Positions 16,670 to 26,117 of a stretch of DNA of 64,000 nt are shown here, piece after piece. The translations under genes were made by a program, and so were the position numbers. The DNA comes from Paucibacter sp. B2R-40 (lineage in GTDB: Bacteria > Pseudomonadota > Gammaproteobacteria > Burkholderiales > Burkholderiaceae_C): NCBI RefSeq assembly GCF_025717555.1, contig NZ_JAJIRP010000009.1, forward strand, positions 186,001 through 250,000. Direction: 5' to 3'. The stretch's first letter is position 1. The number at the start of each line of letters is the position of its first letter. Below the pieces are notes generated by a model. The model saw nothing but the letters and a program-made list of their open reading frames with translations, searched no databases and had not been told where the DNA came from.

Positions 16670-18553
16670 ATGACAAAGCAAACCCATGCCTTCCAGGCCG
16701 AGGTCAAGCAGATCCTGCACCTGGTCACCCATTCGCTCTACTCCAACAAGGAGATTTTCCTGCGCGAGCTGGTCTCCAACGCGTCGGACGCCTGCGACAA
16801 GCTGCGCTTCGAAGCGCTCGACAACGCCGCCTTGTTCGAAGACACGCCGAATCTGGAAGTGCGTGTCAGCTTTGACGAAGCCGCCCGCACCGTCACGATC
16901 AGTGACAACGGCATTGGCATGAGCGAGGAAGAGGCGATCTCGCATCTGGGCACCATCGCCAAGAGCGGCACGCGCGAATTCATGGCCAAGCTCGAAGGCG
17001 ACCAGAAGAAGGACGCCAACCTGATTGGCCAGTTCGGCGTCGGTTTCTACTCGGGCTTTATCGTTGCCGACCGTATCACCGTCGAAACCCGCCGTGCCGG
17101 CGTGGCCGCCGATGCAGCGGTGCGCTGGACGTCTGAAGGCACCGGCGACTACGAAGTCGAGACCATCACCAAGGCCGGCCGCGGCACCGACGTGGTCTTG
17201 CATCTGCGCGAAGGCGAGGAAGAATTCCTCAAGACCTGGCGCCTCAAGTCCGTCATCAGCAAGTACTCCGATCACATCTCCCTGCCCATCTTGATGCGCA
17301 AGGAAGAGTGGGATCCGGAGAAGTCCACCCAAGTCCTGAAGGACGAGTGGGAGCCGGTCAACAAAGCCTCGGCGCTATGGTCGCGCTCGAAGAGCGAAGT
17401 CACGCAAGAGCAGTACGACGAGTTCTACAAGCAAATCAGCTACGACACCGAAGCGCCGCTGGCCCACACGCACAACCGCGTTGAAGGCCGCAGCGAGTAC
17501 ACGCAGCTGCTCTACATCCCTAAGAAGGCGCCGTTTGACCTGTGGAACCGCGACAAGCGCGGTGGCGTCAAGCTGTATGTGAAGCGCGTCTTCATCATGG
17601 ACGATGCCGAGGCGCTGATGCCGGTCTATCTGCGCTTTGTGAAGGGCGTGATCGACTCGGCCGACCTGCCGCTGAACGTCTCGCGTGAGTTGCTGCAAGA
17701 AAGCCGCGACGTGAAGGCGATCCGCGAAGGCTCGACCAAGCGCGTCTTGTCGATGCTGGAAACGCTGGCCGACAGCGAGGACGCGGCCGAGCGCGCCAAG
17801 TATGCCGACTTCTGGAAGGACTTCGGCTCGGTCTTGAAGGAAGGCATTGGCGAGGATCACGCCAACCAGGAACGCCTGGCCAAGCTACTGCGCTTTGCGT
17901 CCACCCATGCCGACGAAGGCGTGTCGCTGGTCGATTATCTGAAGCGTGCCAAGGACGATCAGGAAGCGATTTACTACATCACGGCCGACTCTCTAAGTGC
18001 CGCCAAGAACAGCCCGCAGCTGGAGATCTTCCGCAAAAAGGGCATCGAAGTGCTGCTGCTGGTGGACCGAGTCGACGAGTGGATGCTCTCGCATCTGTAT
18101 GAGTTTGAAGGCAAGGCTTTGCAGTCGGTTGCCAAGGGCTCGATCGATCTGGGCAAGCTGCAGGACGAGGACGAAAAGAAGAAGGCTGAGGCCGATGCCG
18201 AGACCTTCAAGCCGCTGCTGGACCGTCTGAAGGAGACGCTCAAGGCCCGCGCCAAGGATGTGCGCGTGTCGACTCGCTTGGTCGACTCTCCCGCCTGTAT
18301 CGTCGTCGAAGAGGGCGATATGAGTGGCCACTTGGCGCGCCTGCTCAAGCAAGCCGGCCAGGCCGCTCCGAGCAGCCTGCCGACGCTGGAAATCAACGCG
18401 GAGCATGCGCTGGTGAAGAAGCTGAGCAGCAGTGAGGCCCATTTCGACGACCTCGCTAATGTGATCTTCGATCAGGCCGTGCTCGCCGAAGGCGGCCATC
18501 TGGAAGACCCGGCCGCTTATGTGCGCCGAGTCAACGCGATGCTGCTGGGCTGA
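16670..18553 (+). CDS. htpG: Molecular chaperone HtpG (Hsp90)
   Basis: Cytosolic ATP-dependent chaperone of 627 residues. The N-terminal GHKL ATPase carries [30 protein letters not shown] and GQFGVGFYS. The middle domain includes the [13 protein letters not shown] region, and the C-terminal dimerisation part ends without an MEEVD tail, as is normal in bacteria. The ATG at 16670 matches the family start ([11 protein letters not shown]); the frame is open further upstream without similarity. I see no clear sigma-32 promoter. Confidence 0.98.
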   Translation: MTKQTHAFQAEVKQILHLVTHSLYSNKEIFLRELVSNASDACDKLRFEALDNAALFEDTPNLEVRVSFDEAARTVTISDNGIGMSEEEAISHLGTIAKSGTREFMAKLEGDQKKDANLIGQFGVGFYSGFIVADRITVETRRAGVAADAAVRWTSEGTGDYEVETITKAGRGTDVVLHLREGEEEFLKTWRLKSVISKYSDHISLPILMRKEEWDPEKSTQVLKDEWEPVNKASALWSRSKSEVTQEQYDEFYKQISYDTEAPLAHTHNRVEGRSEYTQLLYIPKKAPFDLWNRDKRGGVKLYVKRVFIMDDAEALMPVYLRFVKGVIDSADLPLNVSRELLQESRDVKAIREGSTKRVLSMLETLADSEDAAERAKYADFWKDFGSVLKEGIGEDHANQERLAKLLRFASTHADEGVSLVDYLKRAKDDQEAIYYITADSLSAAKNSPQLEIFRKKGIEVLLLVDRVDEWMLSHLYEFEGKALQSVAKGSIDLGKLQDEDEKKKAEADAETFKPLLDRLKETLKARAKDVRVSTRLVDSPACIVVEEGDMSGHLARLLKQAGQAAPSSLPTLEINAEHALVKKLSSSEAHFDDLANVIFDQAVLAEGGHLEDPAAYVRRVNAMLLG

Positions 18554-18558
18554 TGTTT

Positions 18559-18590
18559 TTTGACGGGGGCTACTTGAAGCCCTCGTCAAA
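18559..18590. repeat. Inverted repeat at the htpG/srkA convergence
   Basis: TTTGACGGGGGCT and AGCCCTCGTCAAA, separated by ACTTGA, pair over 13 bases with one mismatch. The repeat overlaps the last srkA codons. T residues lie before, not after, the hairpin on the plus strand, so it is at best a weak two-way stop for the convergent genes. Confidence 0.45.
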
Positions 18591-19640
18591 GGCGATGTCG
18601 TCGTCTCTGAAGTTGTCCAGCACGACTTCATCCGCCGGCCGCATCGCCTCCAGTTGTTCATTCAACTTGGCAACTTGGTCATGCCAATAGTTGGGCGTGC
18701 CGAACCAGGGGAAGGCCAGCGGAAACGCTGGATCGCCCCAGCGCTTGGCCAGCCAGGCGCTGTGATGAATCATGCGCAGTGTGCGCAGCGGCTCAATGAG
18801 CTTGAGCTCACGGCGGTCAAACTTGGCGACCGCTTCATAGCCCTCCAGCACGCAGGCCAGTTGCTGTCGCGTGGCCAGCGCGTCGCCCGACAAGAGCATC
18901 CATAAGTCTTGTACGGCCGGGCCGGTGACGGCGTCGTCCAAGTCGACAAAATGTGGGCCGTGGTCGGGCGTCCAGAGGATGTTGCCGGGATGGCAGTCAC
19001 CATGCAGGCGCAGCAGTTGCAAATCCGGAATTGCATCAAACGCGGTTTGAATGCGGGCCAAGCAAGCATTGACGACCGATTCCCAGACACTTGCGACTTC
19101 AACCGGCAGCGTTTGGTTGGCGAGTAGCCAATCTCGGGCGATTTGACCCGGTTCAGCCCCAACCCAGCTCAAGCGATGTTCAAACGGCCGCTGCCGGCCC
19201 ACCAGATGCAGGCGCGCGAGCAGGCGGCCTATCCAAGTCAACACTTCGGGGTCGTCTAGTTCTGGCGCACGGCCACCCTGGCGCGGCGTGACGGCGAAGC
19301 GCTGATCGCCAAAGTGGGCCAGCGTCGCCGGGCTACCGCTCAGTTTCAACTGACCCTTAATATCGGCAAGTGTCCATGGCGCGGCAACCGGCACTTCCGC
19401 CGCCGCCAAGGCCAAGGCGAATTGGTGTTCTTCGAGAATCTGCGCGTCGGTCCAGCGGCCGGGCCGGTAGAACTTCGCCACTGCAATCCGCCCATCTTCC
19501 AGATGCAGCTGCAGCACGCGGTTCTCGTAGGAGTTCAGCTGCAGCATGCGGCCGTCGCCGTAAAGGCCGGCGGCGTCGAGGGCGTCCAGCATGAATTCGG
19601 GCGTCAGGTTGCCGAAGCTGCGATCTAAGTCTGGGTTCAT
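18570..19640 (-). CDS. srkA: Stress response serine/threonine kinase SrkA (YihE/RdoA)
   Basis: Cytosolic protein kinase of 356 residues with the aminoglycoside-phosphotransferase/choline-kinase fold. The catalytic loop is LRLHGDCHPGNILW and the metal-binding motif is FVDLDDAVTGPAVQDLWML. E. coli SrkA counters cell death under stress, probably by antagonising MazF. The ATG at 19640 agrees with the family N-terminus. It is convergent with htpG, and a terminator separates it from the upstream DUF2726 gene, so it has its own promoter or depends on readthrough. Confidence 0.93.
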   Translation of the reverse strand: MNPDLDRSFGNLTPEFMLDALDAAGLYGDGRMLQLNSYENRVLQLHLEDGRIAVAKFYRPGRWTDAQILEEHQFALALAAAEVPVAAPWTLADIKGQLKLSGSPATLAHFGDQRFAVTPRQGGRAPELDDPEVLTWIGRLLARLHLVGRQRPFEHRLSWVGAEPGQIARDWLLANQTLPVEVASVWESVVNACLARIQTAFDAIPDLQLLRLHGDCHPGNILWTPDHGPHFVDLDDAVTGPAVQDLWMLLSGDALATRQQLACVLEGYEAVAKFDRRELKLIEPLRTLRMIHHSAWLAKRWGDPAFPLAFPWFGTPNYWHDQVAKLNEQLEAMRPADEVVLDNFRDDDIAFDEGFK

Positions 19641-19647
19641 TGAGGGG

Positions 19648-19686
19648 AAAAAGAAAACGGCGCCAGACCGGTTGGCCTGACGCCGT
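19648..19686 (-). terminator. Rho-independent terminator of the DUF2726 gene
   Basis: On the minus strand a 13-base stem (ACGGCGTCAGGCC with GGTCTGGCGCCGT, including G-U pairs) around AACC is followed by TTTCTTTTT. It lies 30 bases after the DUF2726 stop and just before srkA. Confidence 0.75.
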
Positions 19687-19715
19687 AGTATCAGTGCAAA
19701 TTTTCAGTGCGACGC

Positions 19716-20591
19716 TCAGCGTGGCAAGCGGCCACCATAGCGGGGTGAATCTACCACCAGTCCGACGATGTCATTTGGCGCCTCATCGGGATAACGCGAC
19801 TCGCCGGCCAAGGCTTCGCCAAACGGCGTCACGCTGTGTGCGCCTGCGCTGCTATTGCGCGCCATGCGGGGCAAGTCAGGCCCTGCGGCGGTGTCGAAGC
19901 GGCTGTCTGGCGCGAAGAAAGAGTCATGAAAGACGGCAGAGTCTTGCCAAAGACTGTTGCGACCTTTGGCGCCAGCTGCATTGACGCCGCCAATCGATTG
20001 AGTACTCGCGCCGCTGCGGCGTGGTGTCGAACCATTGATGGCGCTGCGCGCATTGACCGTGCTGTGGGGTGCGGGGGCAGGTTGGGGGCCGCGTGAATTG
20101 CTGTTGCTGAAGGGTACCAAGAGCTGCAGTTCGGCGGCGCTGGGTAAATTGTCGATAGCGCAGCGCAGATAACGTACCCGGCAGGCGCCCAGCACCGATT
20201 GCTTGATCTGCAAGCCTCGGCCGGAAATGCCGCGCTCGCTGTCCAGATCAACGGCCGCCAGAACGCGGCCGTTCGGGCTGCAAATTGCAAAAGTAACGTG
20301 GATGGCGCCCAGTAACTCGAACCAATAGCGTACTTCGCTCGCTTCGGTGGGCTGGCAAAACCGGACCATCGGCAGCTTGGCCAGAATCACATGGTGGGGC
20401 AGCGCTTCTTTGAGCAGGCGGTAGACGCGGCGTTCGTCGGCGCTGAAGACCGGCCTGGCCGTCAAGGCCCATTCAGTGGGCAAGGGCTTGTTGCCGGCGT
20501 TCTTTGGGCGACGCAAGACCCAGGCCGCAAGAAAGGCAAGCAGGCTGCTGCCCACGACCGAAGCGACTATCCACGGAATGGTGATTTGCAT
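19716..20591 (-). CDS. Membrane-anchored DUF2726 domain protein
   Basis: Protein of 291 residues with one N-terminal membrane helix (about 5-27) and a cytosolic remainder. The DUF2726 region, about 40-155, contains SADERRVYRLLKEALP and the nuclease-like ICSPNGRVLAAVDLDS; the fold resembles restriction-endonuclease-like proteins but its activity is not established. Residues 165-291 are Ser/Ala/Pro-rich and probably disordered. It has its own terminator downstream. Function unknown. Confidence 0.78.
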   Translation of the reverse strand: MQITIPWIVASVVGSSLLAFLAAWVLRRPKNAGNKPLPTEWALTARPVFSADERRVYRLLKEALPHHVILAKLPMVRFCQPTEASEVRYWFELLGAIHVTFAICSPNGRVLAAVDLDSERGISGRGLQIKQSVLGACRVRYLRCAIDNLPSAAELQLLVPFSNSNSRGPQPAPAPHSTVNARSAINGSTPRRSGASTQSIGGVNAAGAKGRNSLWQDSAVFHDSFFAPDSRFDTAAGPDLPRMARNSSAGAHSVTPFGEALAGESRYPDEAPNDIVGLVVDSPRYGGRLPR

Positions 20592-20719
20592 TGCCCTCGT
20601 CCGCCATTTATTGAGTTTGCACTGTTTGTCCAGCGCTTATTCGGGCAATGTAGCGCATTGGTATGACAAATAGGCTTGGTAGCTACCCCCGGTTTGAGTG
20701 GGGGTCCAACTGAAACTCT

Positions 20720-21460
20720 CTACAGCTTTGCGGCCTTGCCGGCCTCGTTGAATTTGGACTTCACTTCGGCCACACCGTCGATGATGTGACCGATGACGCG
20801 CACATGGCGCTTGAATTGGAAGTCCAATTCGGCCATATGACGCTCAATCGCTTCGCCAACATGGGACGAAACGGTATCGGGCGGGAGGCGCAGCCAAGCT
20901 TCTGACTCGGAGCCGTCACGCTCCACCGTAGCGCCGGCATTGCGGGCAATCTTCAACATAGCGCCGTTTTCACTCAGTGCGTGGATGAAGAGCGTGTCGA
21001 TGCCGCGATTGCGGGCGTGCAGGGCGGCGCGCTCAAACAGCCTGGCGCCCAGGCCGCGGCCGCGTGCCTGACTCAACACCGATACGCCAAACTCGGCCAT
21101 GGCAGGCAAGCCGGCGCGCTGCGGTTGCGGAGAGTAGGCCAGATGGGCCATCGCAATCAGGTCGAGTTTGCGGTTGAAGATGCCGAACACTTCATCTCGA
21201 TCAAAGTCCATCGCCATCGCATAGCGGCTGATTTGCTCGTCCGCTGCCGCATAGCCAAAGCGCAGATAGCGGTCGCGTTCGGTTAGGGCCAAAAGGTGCA
21301 AGGCGATCCGCTTGCGATGGCGACGGGCCAGCGAGCGAATAGGAATCCAGTTGGCCATACGCTTCAATGCTGCTGTTGGCCCCCAAGCTGCGAGCACACC
21401 GGTGCTTGAACTGAGTAGTCCGGGCGACGTTGTGTTCCTTGGGTCGGCGGTGGGCTTCAT
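20720..21460 (-). CDS. GNAT family N-acetyltransferase
   Basis: Predicted acetyltransferase of 246 residues from ATG 21460. The GNAT core shows an acetyl-CoA loop in SQARGRGLGARLFERAALHARNRG and a downstream strand ending in NGAMLKIARNAGATVERDGSE. The C-terminal 50 residues form an extra helical segment. The start is uncertain: MANWIPIRSL at 21358 is an alternative, and the frame is open to 21529. No clear ribosome site supports any of them. The substrate is unknown. Confidence 0.8.
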   Translation of the reverse strand: MKPTADPRNTTSPGLLSSSTGVLAAWGPTAALKRMANWIPIRSLARRHRKRIALHLLALTERDRYLRFGYAAADEQISRYAMAMDFDRDEVFGIFNRKLDLIAMAHLAYSPQPQRAGLPAMAEFGVSVLSQARGRGLGARLFERAALHARNRGIDTLFIHALSENGAMLKIARNAGATVERDGSESEAWLRLPPDTVSSHVGEAIERHMAELDFQFKRHVRVIGHIIDGVAEVKSKFNEAGKAAKL

Positions 21461-21849
21461 GTGAGGCGAAGGAAGAGAGGCAGGCGAGGCTGTAAGTAAT
21501 AACCCTGATTTTAACGTAGAGCAGACCAAATGTAGGCCAGATGCGGGTTTGTGTCGCTAGGCAGTAAAGATTAGCTATTTCTTTGGACTTCCTGCTAGAA
21601 TGATCGGCTTTTCCGTATTTGGCTGCGGGGAAGAAGTTTTTGCGCGCTACGTGAGAGGTTGCGAGAGCAGGATTTTTGGGGTGGCTTTGTGCCGCTGCAA
21701 AGCGTACTGCTTCCAATAAGCAACACCGAGCGAAATCAATGCGTCTGCCGGCTTTCGGTCGTTGGATGAGGGTAAGTGAGCGCAAAGATCTAAATCAGCC
21801 ATCCGACCGCTGGATCCTATTGTGGGATCTAAGCATTCGAAAGTAACTC
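21461..21849 (+). other. Intergenic region: long leader of rplM-rpsI
   Basis: Nearly 390 bases (320 if the acetyltransferase uses the longest start) without a convincing gene. A likely promoter at 21593-21601 would give a transcript leader of about 240 bases before rplM. A short hairpin (GATCC and GGATC around a 6-7 base loop, about 21813-21829) sits 20 bases before the rplM start. I recognise no known riboswitch or ribosomal-protein leader class. Confidence 0.5.
21593..21601 (+). promoter_or_regulatory. Extended -10 promoter for rplM-rpsI
   Basis: TGCTAGAAT matches the extended -10 form TGnTANAAT. The -35 region is poor, as is common for extended -10 promoters. It would start transcription near 21608. 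Confidence 0.5.
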
Positions 21850-22278
21850 ATGAAGACCTTCAGCGCCAAACCGGCAGAAGTGACGCACGAGTGGTTTGTG
21901 ATTGACGCCACCGATAAGGTGCTCGGACGTGTTGCCAGCGAAGTGGCACTCCGTTTGCGCGGCAAGCATAAAGCCATTTATACGCCTCACGTAGATACCG
22001 GCGATTTCATCGTCATCATCAACGCAGAAAAACTGCGTGTCACGGGCAACAAGGCCAATGACAAGGTGTACTACCGCCACTCGGGTTTCCCCGGCGGCAT
22101 TCACGCCACGAAGTTCAAGGACATGCAAGCCAAGCATCCAGGCCGCGCGCTGGAGAAGGCTGTCAAGGGCATGCTGCCCAAGGGTCCTTTGGGCTACGCC
22201 ATGGTGAAGAAGCTGAAGGTCTATGCCGGTGACACGCATCCGCATGCCGCTCAGCAGCCCAAGGCTCTGGAAATCTAA
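21850..22278 (+). CDS. rplM: 50S ribosomal protein L13
   Basis: Large-subunit ribosomal protein of 142 residues, the usual length. Family marks are [51 protein letters not shown] and the [10 protein letters not shown] segment. It forms the conserved operon with rpsI, which begins 9 bases after its stop. Confidence 0.99.
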   Translation: MKTFSAKPAEVTHEWFVIDATDKVLGRVASEVALRLRGKHKAIYTPHVDTGDFIVIINAEKLRVTGNKANDKVYYRHSGFPGGIHATKFKDMQAKHPGRALEKAVKGMLPKGPLGYAMVKKLKVYAGDTHPHAAQQPKALEI

Positions 22279-22287
22279 GGAACGATG

Positions 22288-22680
22288 ATGATCGGAAACT
22301 GGAACTACGGTACAGGCCGCCGCAAGTCGTCGGTCGCTCGCGTCTTCATCAAGAAGGGCACTGGCCAAATCGTCGTCAATGGCAAAGCCATCGGTGACTA
22401 TTTTGGTCGTCAAACTTCCATCATGATCGCCAAGCAGCCTCTGCTGCTGACGAACCATGGTGAGACCTTTGACATCAAGGTGAACGTTCATGGTGGTGGT
22501 GAGTCGGGTCAAGCCGGTGCATTGCGCCACGGCATCACTCGCGCTCTGATCGACTATGACGCAACCCTGAAGCCCGAACTGAGCCGCGCTGGCTTCGTTA
22601 CGCGTGATGCGCGTGAAGTTGAGCGTAAGAAGGTCGGTCTGCACGGTGCTCGTCGCAGGAAGCAGTTCAGCAAGCGCTGA
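22288..22680 (+). CDS. rpsI: 30S ribosomal protein S9
   Basis: Small-subunit protein of 130 residues, with [15 protein letters not shown] at the N-terminus and the basic C-terminal tail ([14 protein letters not shown]) that reaches the P-site tRNA. Two ATG codons are adjacent (22285 and 22288); the second fits the AAGG site at 22277-22280 and the family start. Co-transcribed with rplM. Confidence 0.99.
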   Translation: MIGNWNYGTGRRKSSVARVFIKKGTGQIVVNGKAIGDYFGRQTSIMIAKQPLLLTNHGETFDIKVNVHGGGESGQAGALRHGITRALIDYDATLKPELSRAGFVTRDAREVERKKVGLHGARRRKQFSKR

Positions 22681-22729
22681 TCCTGCTGGTTTGCCGGCGC
22701 GGACCTCGTCTGTCGCTGGCATGCACGCT

Positions 22730-22756
22730 ACAAAGCCGCTCTTCGAGCGGCTTTGT
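22730..22756 (+). terminator. Terminator of the rplM-rpsI operon
   Basis: A perfect 12-base stem, ACAAAGCCGCTC with GAGCGGCTTTGT around TTC, lies 50 bases after rpsI. The U-tract is short (TTCATTT). Confidence 0.7.
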
Positions 22757-22841
22757 TCATTTGAGAAGAGCATATCGGCCTGCATACGAATAACCCTGCG
22801 CCAATATGGTCTCGCCATGCGTGAGAACATCAGGTTAGTGG

Positions 22842-22850
22842 TGCTATAAA
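22842..22850 (+). promoter_or_regulatory. Extended -10 promoter for erpA
   Basis: TGCTATAAA is a strong extended -10 element 56 bases before the erpA start. The -35 position (TGAGAA, 17 bases upstream) is poor. Confidence 0.5.
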
Positions 22851-22905
22851 GGTCCGTGATTCCGTGGACAATAGCGGCCGAAGTGCAATTACATCAGGAT
22901 TCCAT

Positions 22906-23280
22906 ATGAGCGCAGTTCTTGAATCACCCGCGGCCGATGCCGATGCAATGCCCGTTCCCTTGATCTTCACCGACAGCGCCGCCGAGAAGGTGGCTGACTT
23001 GGTGGCCGAGGAAGGCAATCCCGAGCTGAAGTTGCGCGTCTTTGTGCAAGGCGGCGGCTGCTCCGGCTTCCAGTACGGTTTCACCTTTGATGAAGCGGTC
23101 AATGAAGATGACACGCAGATGCACAAGAACGGTGTGACCTTGCTGATCGATGCGATGAGCTTGCAGTACTTGGCCGGTGCAGAAATCGACTACAAAGAAG
23201 ACCTGCAAGGTGCGCAGTTCGTGATCAAGAATCCGAACGCCACTACCACTTGCGGTTGCGGATCAAGCTTCTCGGCCTGA
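22906..23280 (+). CDS. erpA: Iron-sulfur cluster insertion protein ErpA
   Basis: A-type carrier of 124 residues that delivers Fe-S clusters to apoproteins, for instance in isoprenoid synthesis and respiration. The three cluster-binding cysteines are C52 in GGGCSGF and C116 and C118 in CGCGSSF. The N-terminal extension to about residue 18 is longer than in E. coli, as in Burkholderiales. The ATG at 22906 has an AGGA site 6 bases upstream. It stands alone between two terminators. Confidence 0.97.
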   Translation: MSAVLESPAADADAMPVPLIFTDSAAEKVADLVAEEGNPELKLRVFVQGGGCSGFQYGFTFDEAVNEDDTQMHKNGVTLLIDAMSLQYLAGAEIDYKEDLQGAQFVIKNPNATTTCGCGSSFSA

Positions 23281-23296
23281 TCACCCGTTGTTAAGC

Positions 23297-23326
23297 AAAA
23301 AGCCGCCAAATTCTGGCGGCTTTTTT
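23297..23326. terminator. Bidirectional terminator between erpA and anmK
   Basis: AAAAAGCCGCCA and TGGCGGCTTTTT pair around AATTC, with T-runs in both directions. It serves erpA on the plus strand and probably anmK on the minus strand, whose stop is at 23331. Confidence 0.85.
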
Positions 23327-23330
23327 GTAT

Positions 23331-24470
23331 TCAAGCCGGGTAGAGCGCGCCCAATAGGCGAGGGCCCAGCGCGCCGGTGGCGGCGGGCAGATTGCCCGGC
23401 AATTGGCGCAGATGGCGCATGGCCAACCAGGCAAATGCTGCGGCCTCCACCTGCATCACCGGCAGCCCTCTTGCGTCGCTGGCCATCACCTGTGTGCTGG
23501 GCAGCAATGCCTGCAAGCGGGCCATCAGATGCTTGTTCAAGGCCCCGCCGCCGCAGACCAGCAACTCTTGCGTGTTCGGGCCATGCCGTAGCAGACTTTG
23601 GGCAATTGTCTGTGCACTCAATTCAAGCAGGCTGGCCTGCACGTCTGCCGGCAGCATTTCGCTTTGCAGTCTGCGGTTCAGCCAAACGCGGTTGAACAGG
23701 TCGCGCCCGGTGCTGCGCGGTGGCGCTAGGGCAAAAAAAGGCTCGTCGAGCAGTCTGGCCAGCAAACCTGGCAAGACTTGCCCCTTGGCCGCCCAGGCGC
23801 CGCCCGCGTCAAATTCGCAGCCCAGATGTTGTTTGACCCAGGCATCCATCAGGCAGTTGCCTGGCCCGCAGTCAAAGCCTAGGGTACTGTCGTCGCTGCC
23901 GTCGCTGCCGTCGCTGCCGTCGCTGCCCAATAGGCTGATATTGCTGATGCCGCCGATATTGACAACGGCGATGTTGCGACCAGGTTGTGCAAATTGCGCG
24001 CGATGGAATGCCGGCACCAGGGGCGCACCTTGGCCGCCGGCCGCTACGTCGCGACTGCGCAGATCGCAAACCACCGCCACACCGCTTTGTTCCGCGAGCA
24101 GGGCGCCGTTCAAGAGTTGGGTGGTGTAGCCGTAGCCATCGAACTCGCCGGGTCTATGCCTGACCGTCTGTCCATGGGCGCCGAGTGCCGCGATGGCACT
24201 GGCTTTGAGGCCGCAAGCTTCAAGCAGCTGCGCAACCAGATCTGCGTAGCTACGCGCCAAGGCATTGGCGGCCAAGGCGGCTCGGTGCAATTCGTTGTCG
24301 CCCGGGCAGTTGAGTGCGAGTAGCTCATCGCGCAAAGCCGGGCTGAAGGGTTGGTGCAGGTGGCCCAGCACCTGCATGGCTGCACCATCTGCGGGGAAGC
24401 GCGCCAATAGTGCGTCCACCCCGTCCAGCGAGGTGCCGGACATCAAGCCAATGAAGAGCTCGCTACTCAT
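23331..24470 (-). CDS. anmK: Anhydro-N-acetylmuramic acid kinase AnmK
   Basis: Cytosolic kinase of 379 residues that opens and phosphorylates 1,6-anhydro-MurNAc to MurNAc-6-phosphate in cell-wall recycling. Family marks: GLMSGTSLDGVDALL at the N-terminus, LGAHGQTVRHRPG, NIGGISNISLL, FDCGPGNCLMDAW and VCGGGALNKHLMARL. A four-unit GSD tandem repeat (23892-23927) inserts a flexible loop after NISLLGSDG, just before GFDCGPGN. It is followed upstream by the M23 peptidase gene, a fitting partner in wall turnover. Confidence 0.97.
   Translation of the reverse strand: MSSELFIGLMSGTSLDGVDALLARFPADGAAMQVLGHLHQPFSPALRDELLALNCPGDNELHRAALAANALARSYADLVAQLLEACGLKASAIAALGAHGQTVRHRPGEFDGYGYTTQLLNGALLAEQSGVAVVCDLRSRDVAAGGQGAPLVPAFHRAQFAQPGRNIAVVNIGGISNISLLGSDGSDGSDGSDDSTLGFDCGPGNCLMDAWVKQHLGCEFDAGGAWAAKGQVLPGLLARLLDEPFFALAPPRSTGRDLFNRVWLNRRLQSEMLPADVQASLLELSAQTIAQSLLRHGPNTQELLVCGGGALNKHLMARLQALLPSTQVMASDARGLPVMQVEAAAFAWLAMRHLRQLPGNLPAATGALGPRLLGALYPA
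23892..23927. repeat. Four perfect 9-bp tandem repeats inside anmK
   Basis: The unit GTCGCTGCC is repeated four times without error. On the coding strand it encodes Gly-Ser-Asp repeats. It could vary in copy number by slippage without shifting the frame. Confidence 0.9.
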
Positions 24471-24493
24471 TTGCGGCGAGCCGCTTTTGGGTT

Positions 24494-25888
24494 TCAGTCG
24501 GCGCCGCTGACGCCGCCGTCCATGCTTTGCGCGACATTCAGCTGCGTCTTCACGCTGGCGACGGTCTGCTTGAACTGGTTGCGGGCGTAATTGGGCAAAG
24601 TGACGGCCTCAGACGCACGGGCAATCGCGCGCGGGTCTTGGTGGCTGCCCTTGACGCGGAACTCGAAATGAAGGTGCGGGCCGGTCGCCCAGCCGGTCGC
24701 GCCGACGGCGCCAATCTTTTGGCCCTGCTCAATGCGCTGGCCCTTCTTGACGTCAATGCGGCTCAAGTGTGCGTACACGGTTGTGCGATCACCGTTGTGG
24801 CGCACATGGACAACATTGCCGAAGCCGTTTTGCCAGCCGGCGAACTCAATCACGCCGTCGCCGACTGTGCGTACCGCCGTGCCTGCAGGGGCACCGTAAT
24901 CAACACCGAGGTGCTGACGCCAAGTTTGCAGAATCGGATGAAAGCGCATCGAAAAACCGGAGGTCACGCGCGAGAACTCCATCGGGCTGGCCAGGAAGGA
25001 GCGGCGCTTGCTTTGGCCATCAAAGCCGTAGAAATTGCCCTTGCCGGTGGCGTTGTCCTTGAACCAGACGGCCGAATGGGTGCGGCCATTGTTCACAAAT
25101 TCGCCGGCAATCAGGCGCCCGGCGGAATTATCCCAACTGACGCTTTCGCCGTCGGCGGTCATGCTTTCATAGACGACGGAAAAGCGGTCGCCCTTGCGCA
25201 GTTCGCGGTGAAAGTCGATGTCGCCCGCGAACATATCGGCCATCTGTGAGGCGATCGCGTCCGGGATGCGCGCTTCGTCGGTGGCAGCGAACAAAGAGCT
25301 TTGGATGCTGCCGCTGCCCAAGCGAATTTGCGCCTGCAGCGGCGCGGTTTCCAACTTGGAAACAAAGGCCTTGCCTTCGCGCGTGATGCTCAGGCGACTG
25401 AAGTGCGTGCCTTGCTGTTCGGCCTTTTCGGCCGGGAAGCGCACCACCATGGCTTGCACCACGCCTGCGGCGTCTGCGGTCAACTGCACCGACTTGCCCG
25501 CGCGGCCCTGCAGCGTGCGCCTGGCCAAGGGATCATTGCGCAGGAACTGGGCAGCGACCGGGTCGAAGGCACCCAAGCGTTTGAAGAGACTTTCGACCGT
25601 ATCGCTGCTGCGGGTCAACTCGCTGCGGCTGAGGCCAATTTGGTGCTCTGCCAAGGCCGAAAGTTGCGCCTCAAGATCATTCGTTTGTACCAACTCGGCC
25701 AGCGTGCGCTGGGGCAGGTCGCGTGCATCGGGAGCGAGGGGCGCAATACCAAAGGCGGTGACGGCAAAGCCGGTCAGTAAACCCACCACGGTGCCGGTCA
25801 ATGCACGTGGATGCTTGGCGGCAAAGGCTTCGGCTCGCGCAAAAGCCTGAGCCGCGGCCACTTTCACTTCAATCATCCGGTCGGTCAC
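24494..25888 (-). CDS. M23 family peptidoglycan endopeptidase, membrane-anchored
   Basis: Zinc endopeptidase of about 464 residues that would cut peptide cross-links in peptidoglycan, similar to MepM. One membrane helix lies at about 30-52 (VVGLLTGFAVTAFGIAPLAP), then a periplasmic linker and OapA/LysM-like region. The C-terminal M23 domain carries the zinc ligands in HLGVDYG and HLHFEF. The start is uncertain: GTG 25888 follows GAGG at some distance, TTG 25912 and ATG 25876 are alternatives. It is divergent from tyrS and 23 bases upstream of anmK, a conserved neighbourhood in Burkholderiales. Confidence 0.9.
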   Translation of the reverse strand: MTDRMIEVKVAAAQAFARAEAFAAKHPRALTGTVVGLLTGFAVTAFGIAPLAPDARDLPQRTLAELVQTNDLEAQLSALAEHQIGLSRSELTRSSDTVESLFKRLGAFDPVAAQFLRNDPLARRTLQGRAGKSVQLTADAAGVVQAMVVRFPAEKAEQQGTHFSRLSITREGKAFVSKLETAPLQAQIRLGSGSIQSSLFAATDEARIPDAIASQMADMFAGDIDFHRELRKGDRFSVVYESMTADGESVSWDNSAGRLIAGEFVNNGRTHSAVWFKDNATGKGNFYGFDGQSKRRSFLASPMEFSRVTSGFSMRFHPILQTWRQHLGVDYGAPAGTAVRTVGDGVIEFAGWQNGFGNVVHVRHNGDRTTVYAHLSRIDVKKGQRIEQGQKIGAVGATGWATGPHLHFEFRVKGSHQDPRAIARASEAVTLPNYARNQFKQTVASVKTQLNVAQSMDGGVSGAD

Positions 25889-26117
25889 GTTCTCGAATCC
25901 CTCGTTGCTCAAGCAGGCGCCGATTCAGCGTCTGCTTGACAAAAGTGGCGCGTCTTTGCTTGAGGCGCGTCCACTAGAATTGGCATCTTTGTTGCTGCAC
26001 CCCCCTACTTTTGGGGGTGGCGGCGTCAAACTAGGCGCGAGTATACCGAGTTGATCGGCGCGTCAAACTCTAGAAAACCCCATATATCAAGGCTTTAGCC
26101 GAGGCTCGACAGCTGCC

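Noticed and set aside
20680-20706. CCCCC/GGGGG hairpin after the acetyltransferase gene
   Set aside because: No T-run follows on the minus strand, so it is not called a terminator.
22785-22815. Possible IscR type 2 site (ATAACCC half) upstream of erpA
   Set aside because: Only one half resembles the motif; the second half does not match.
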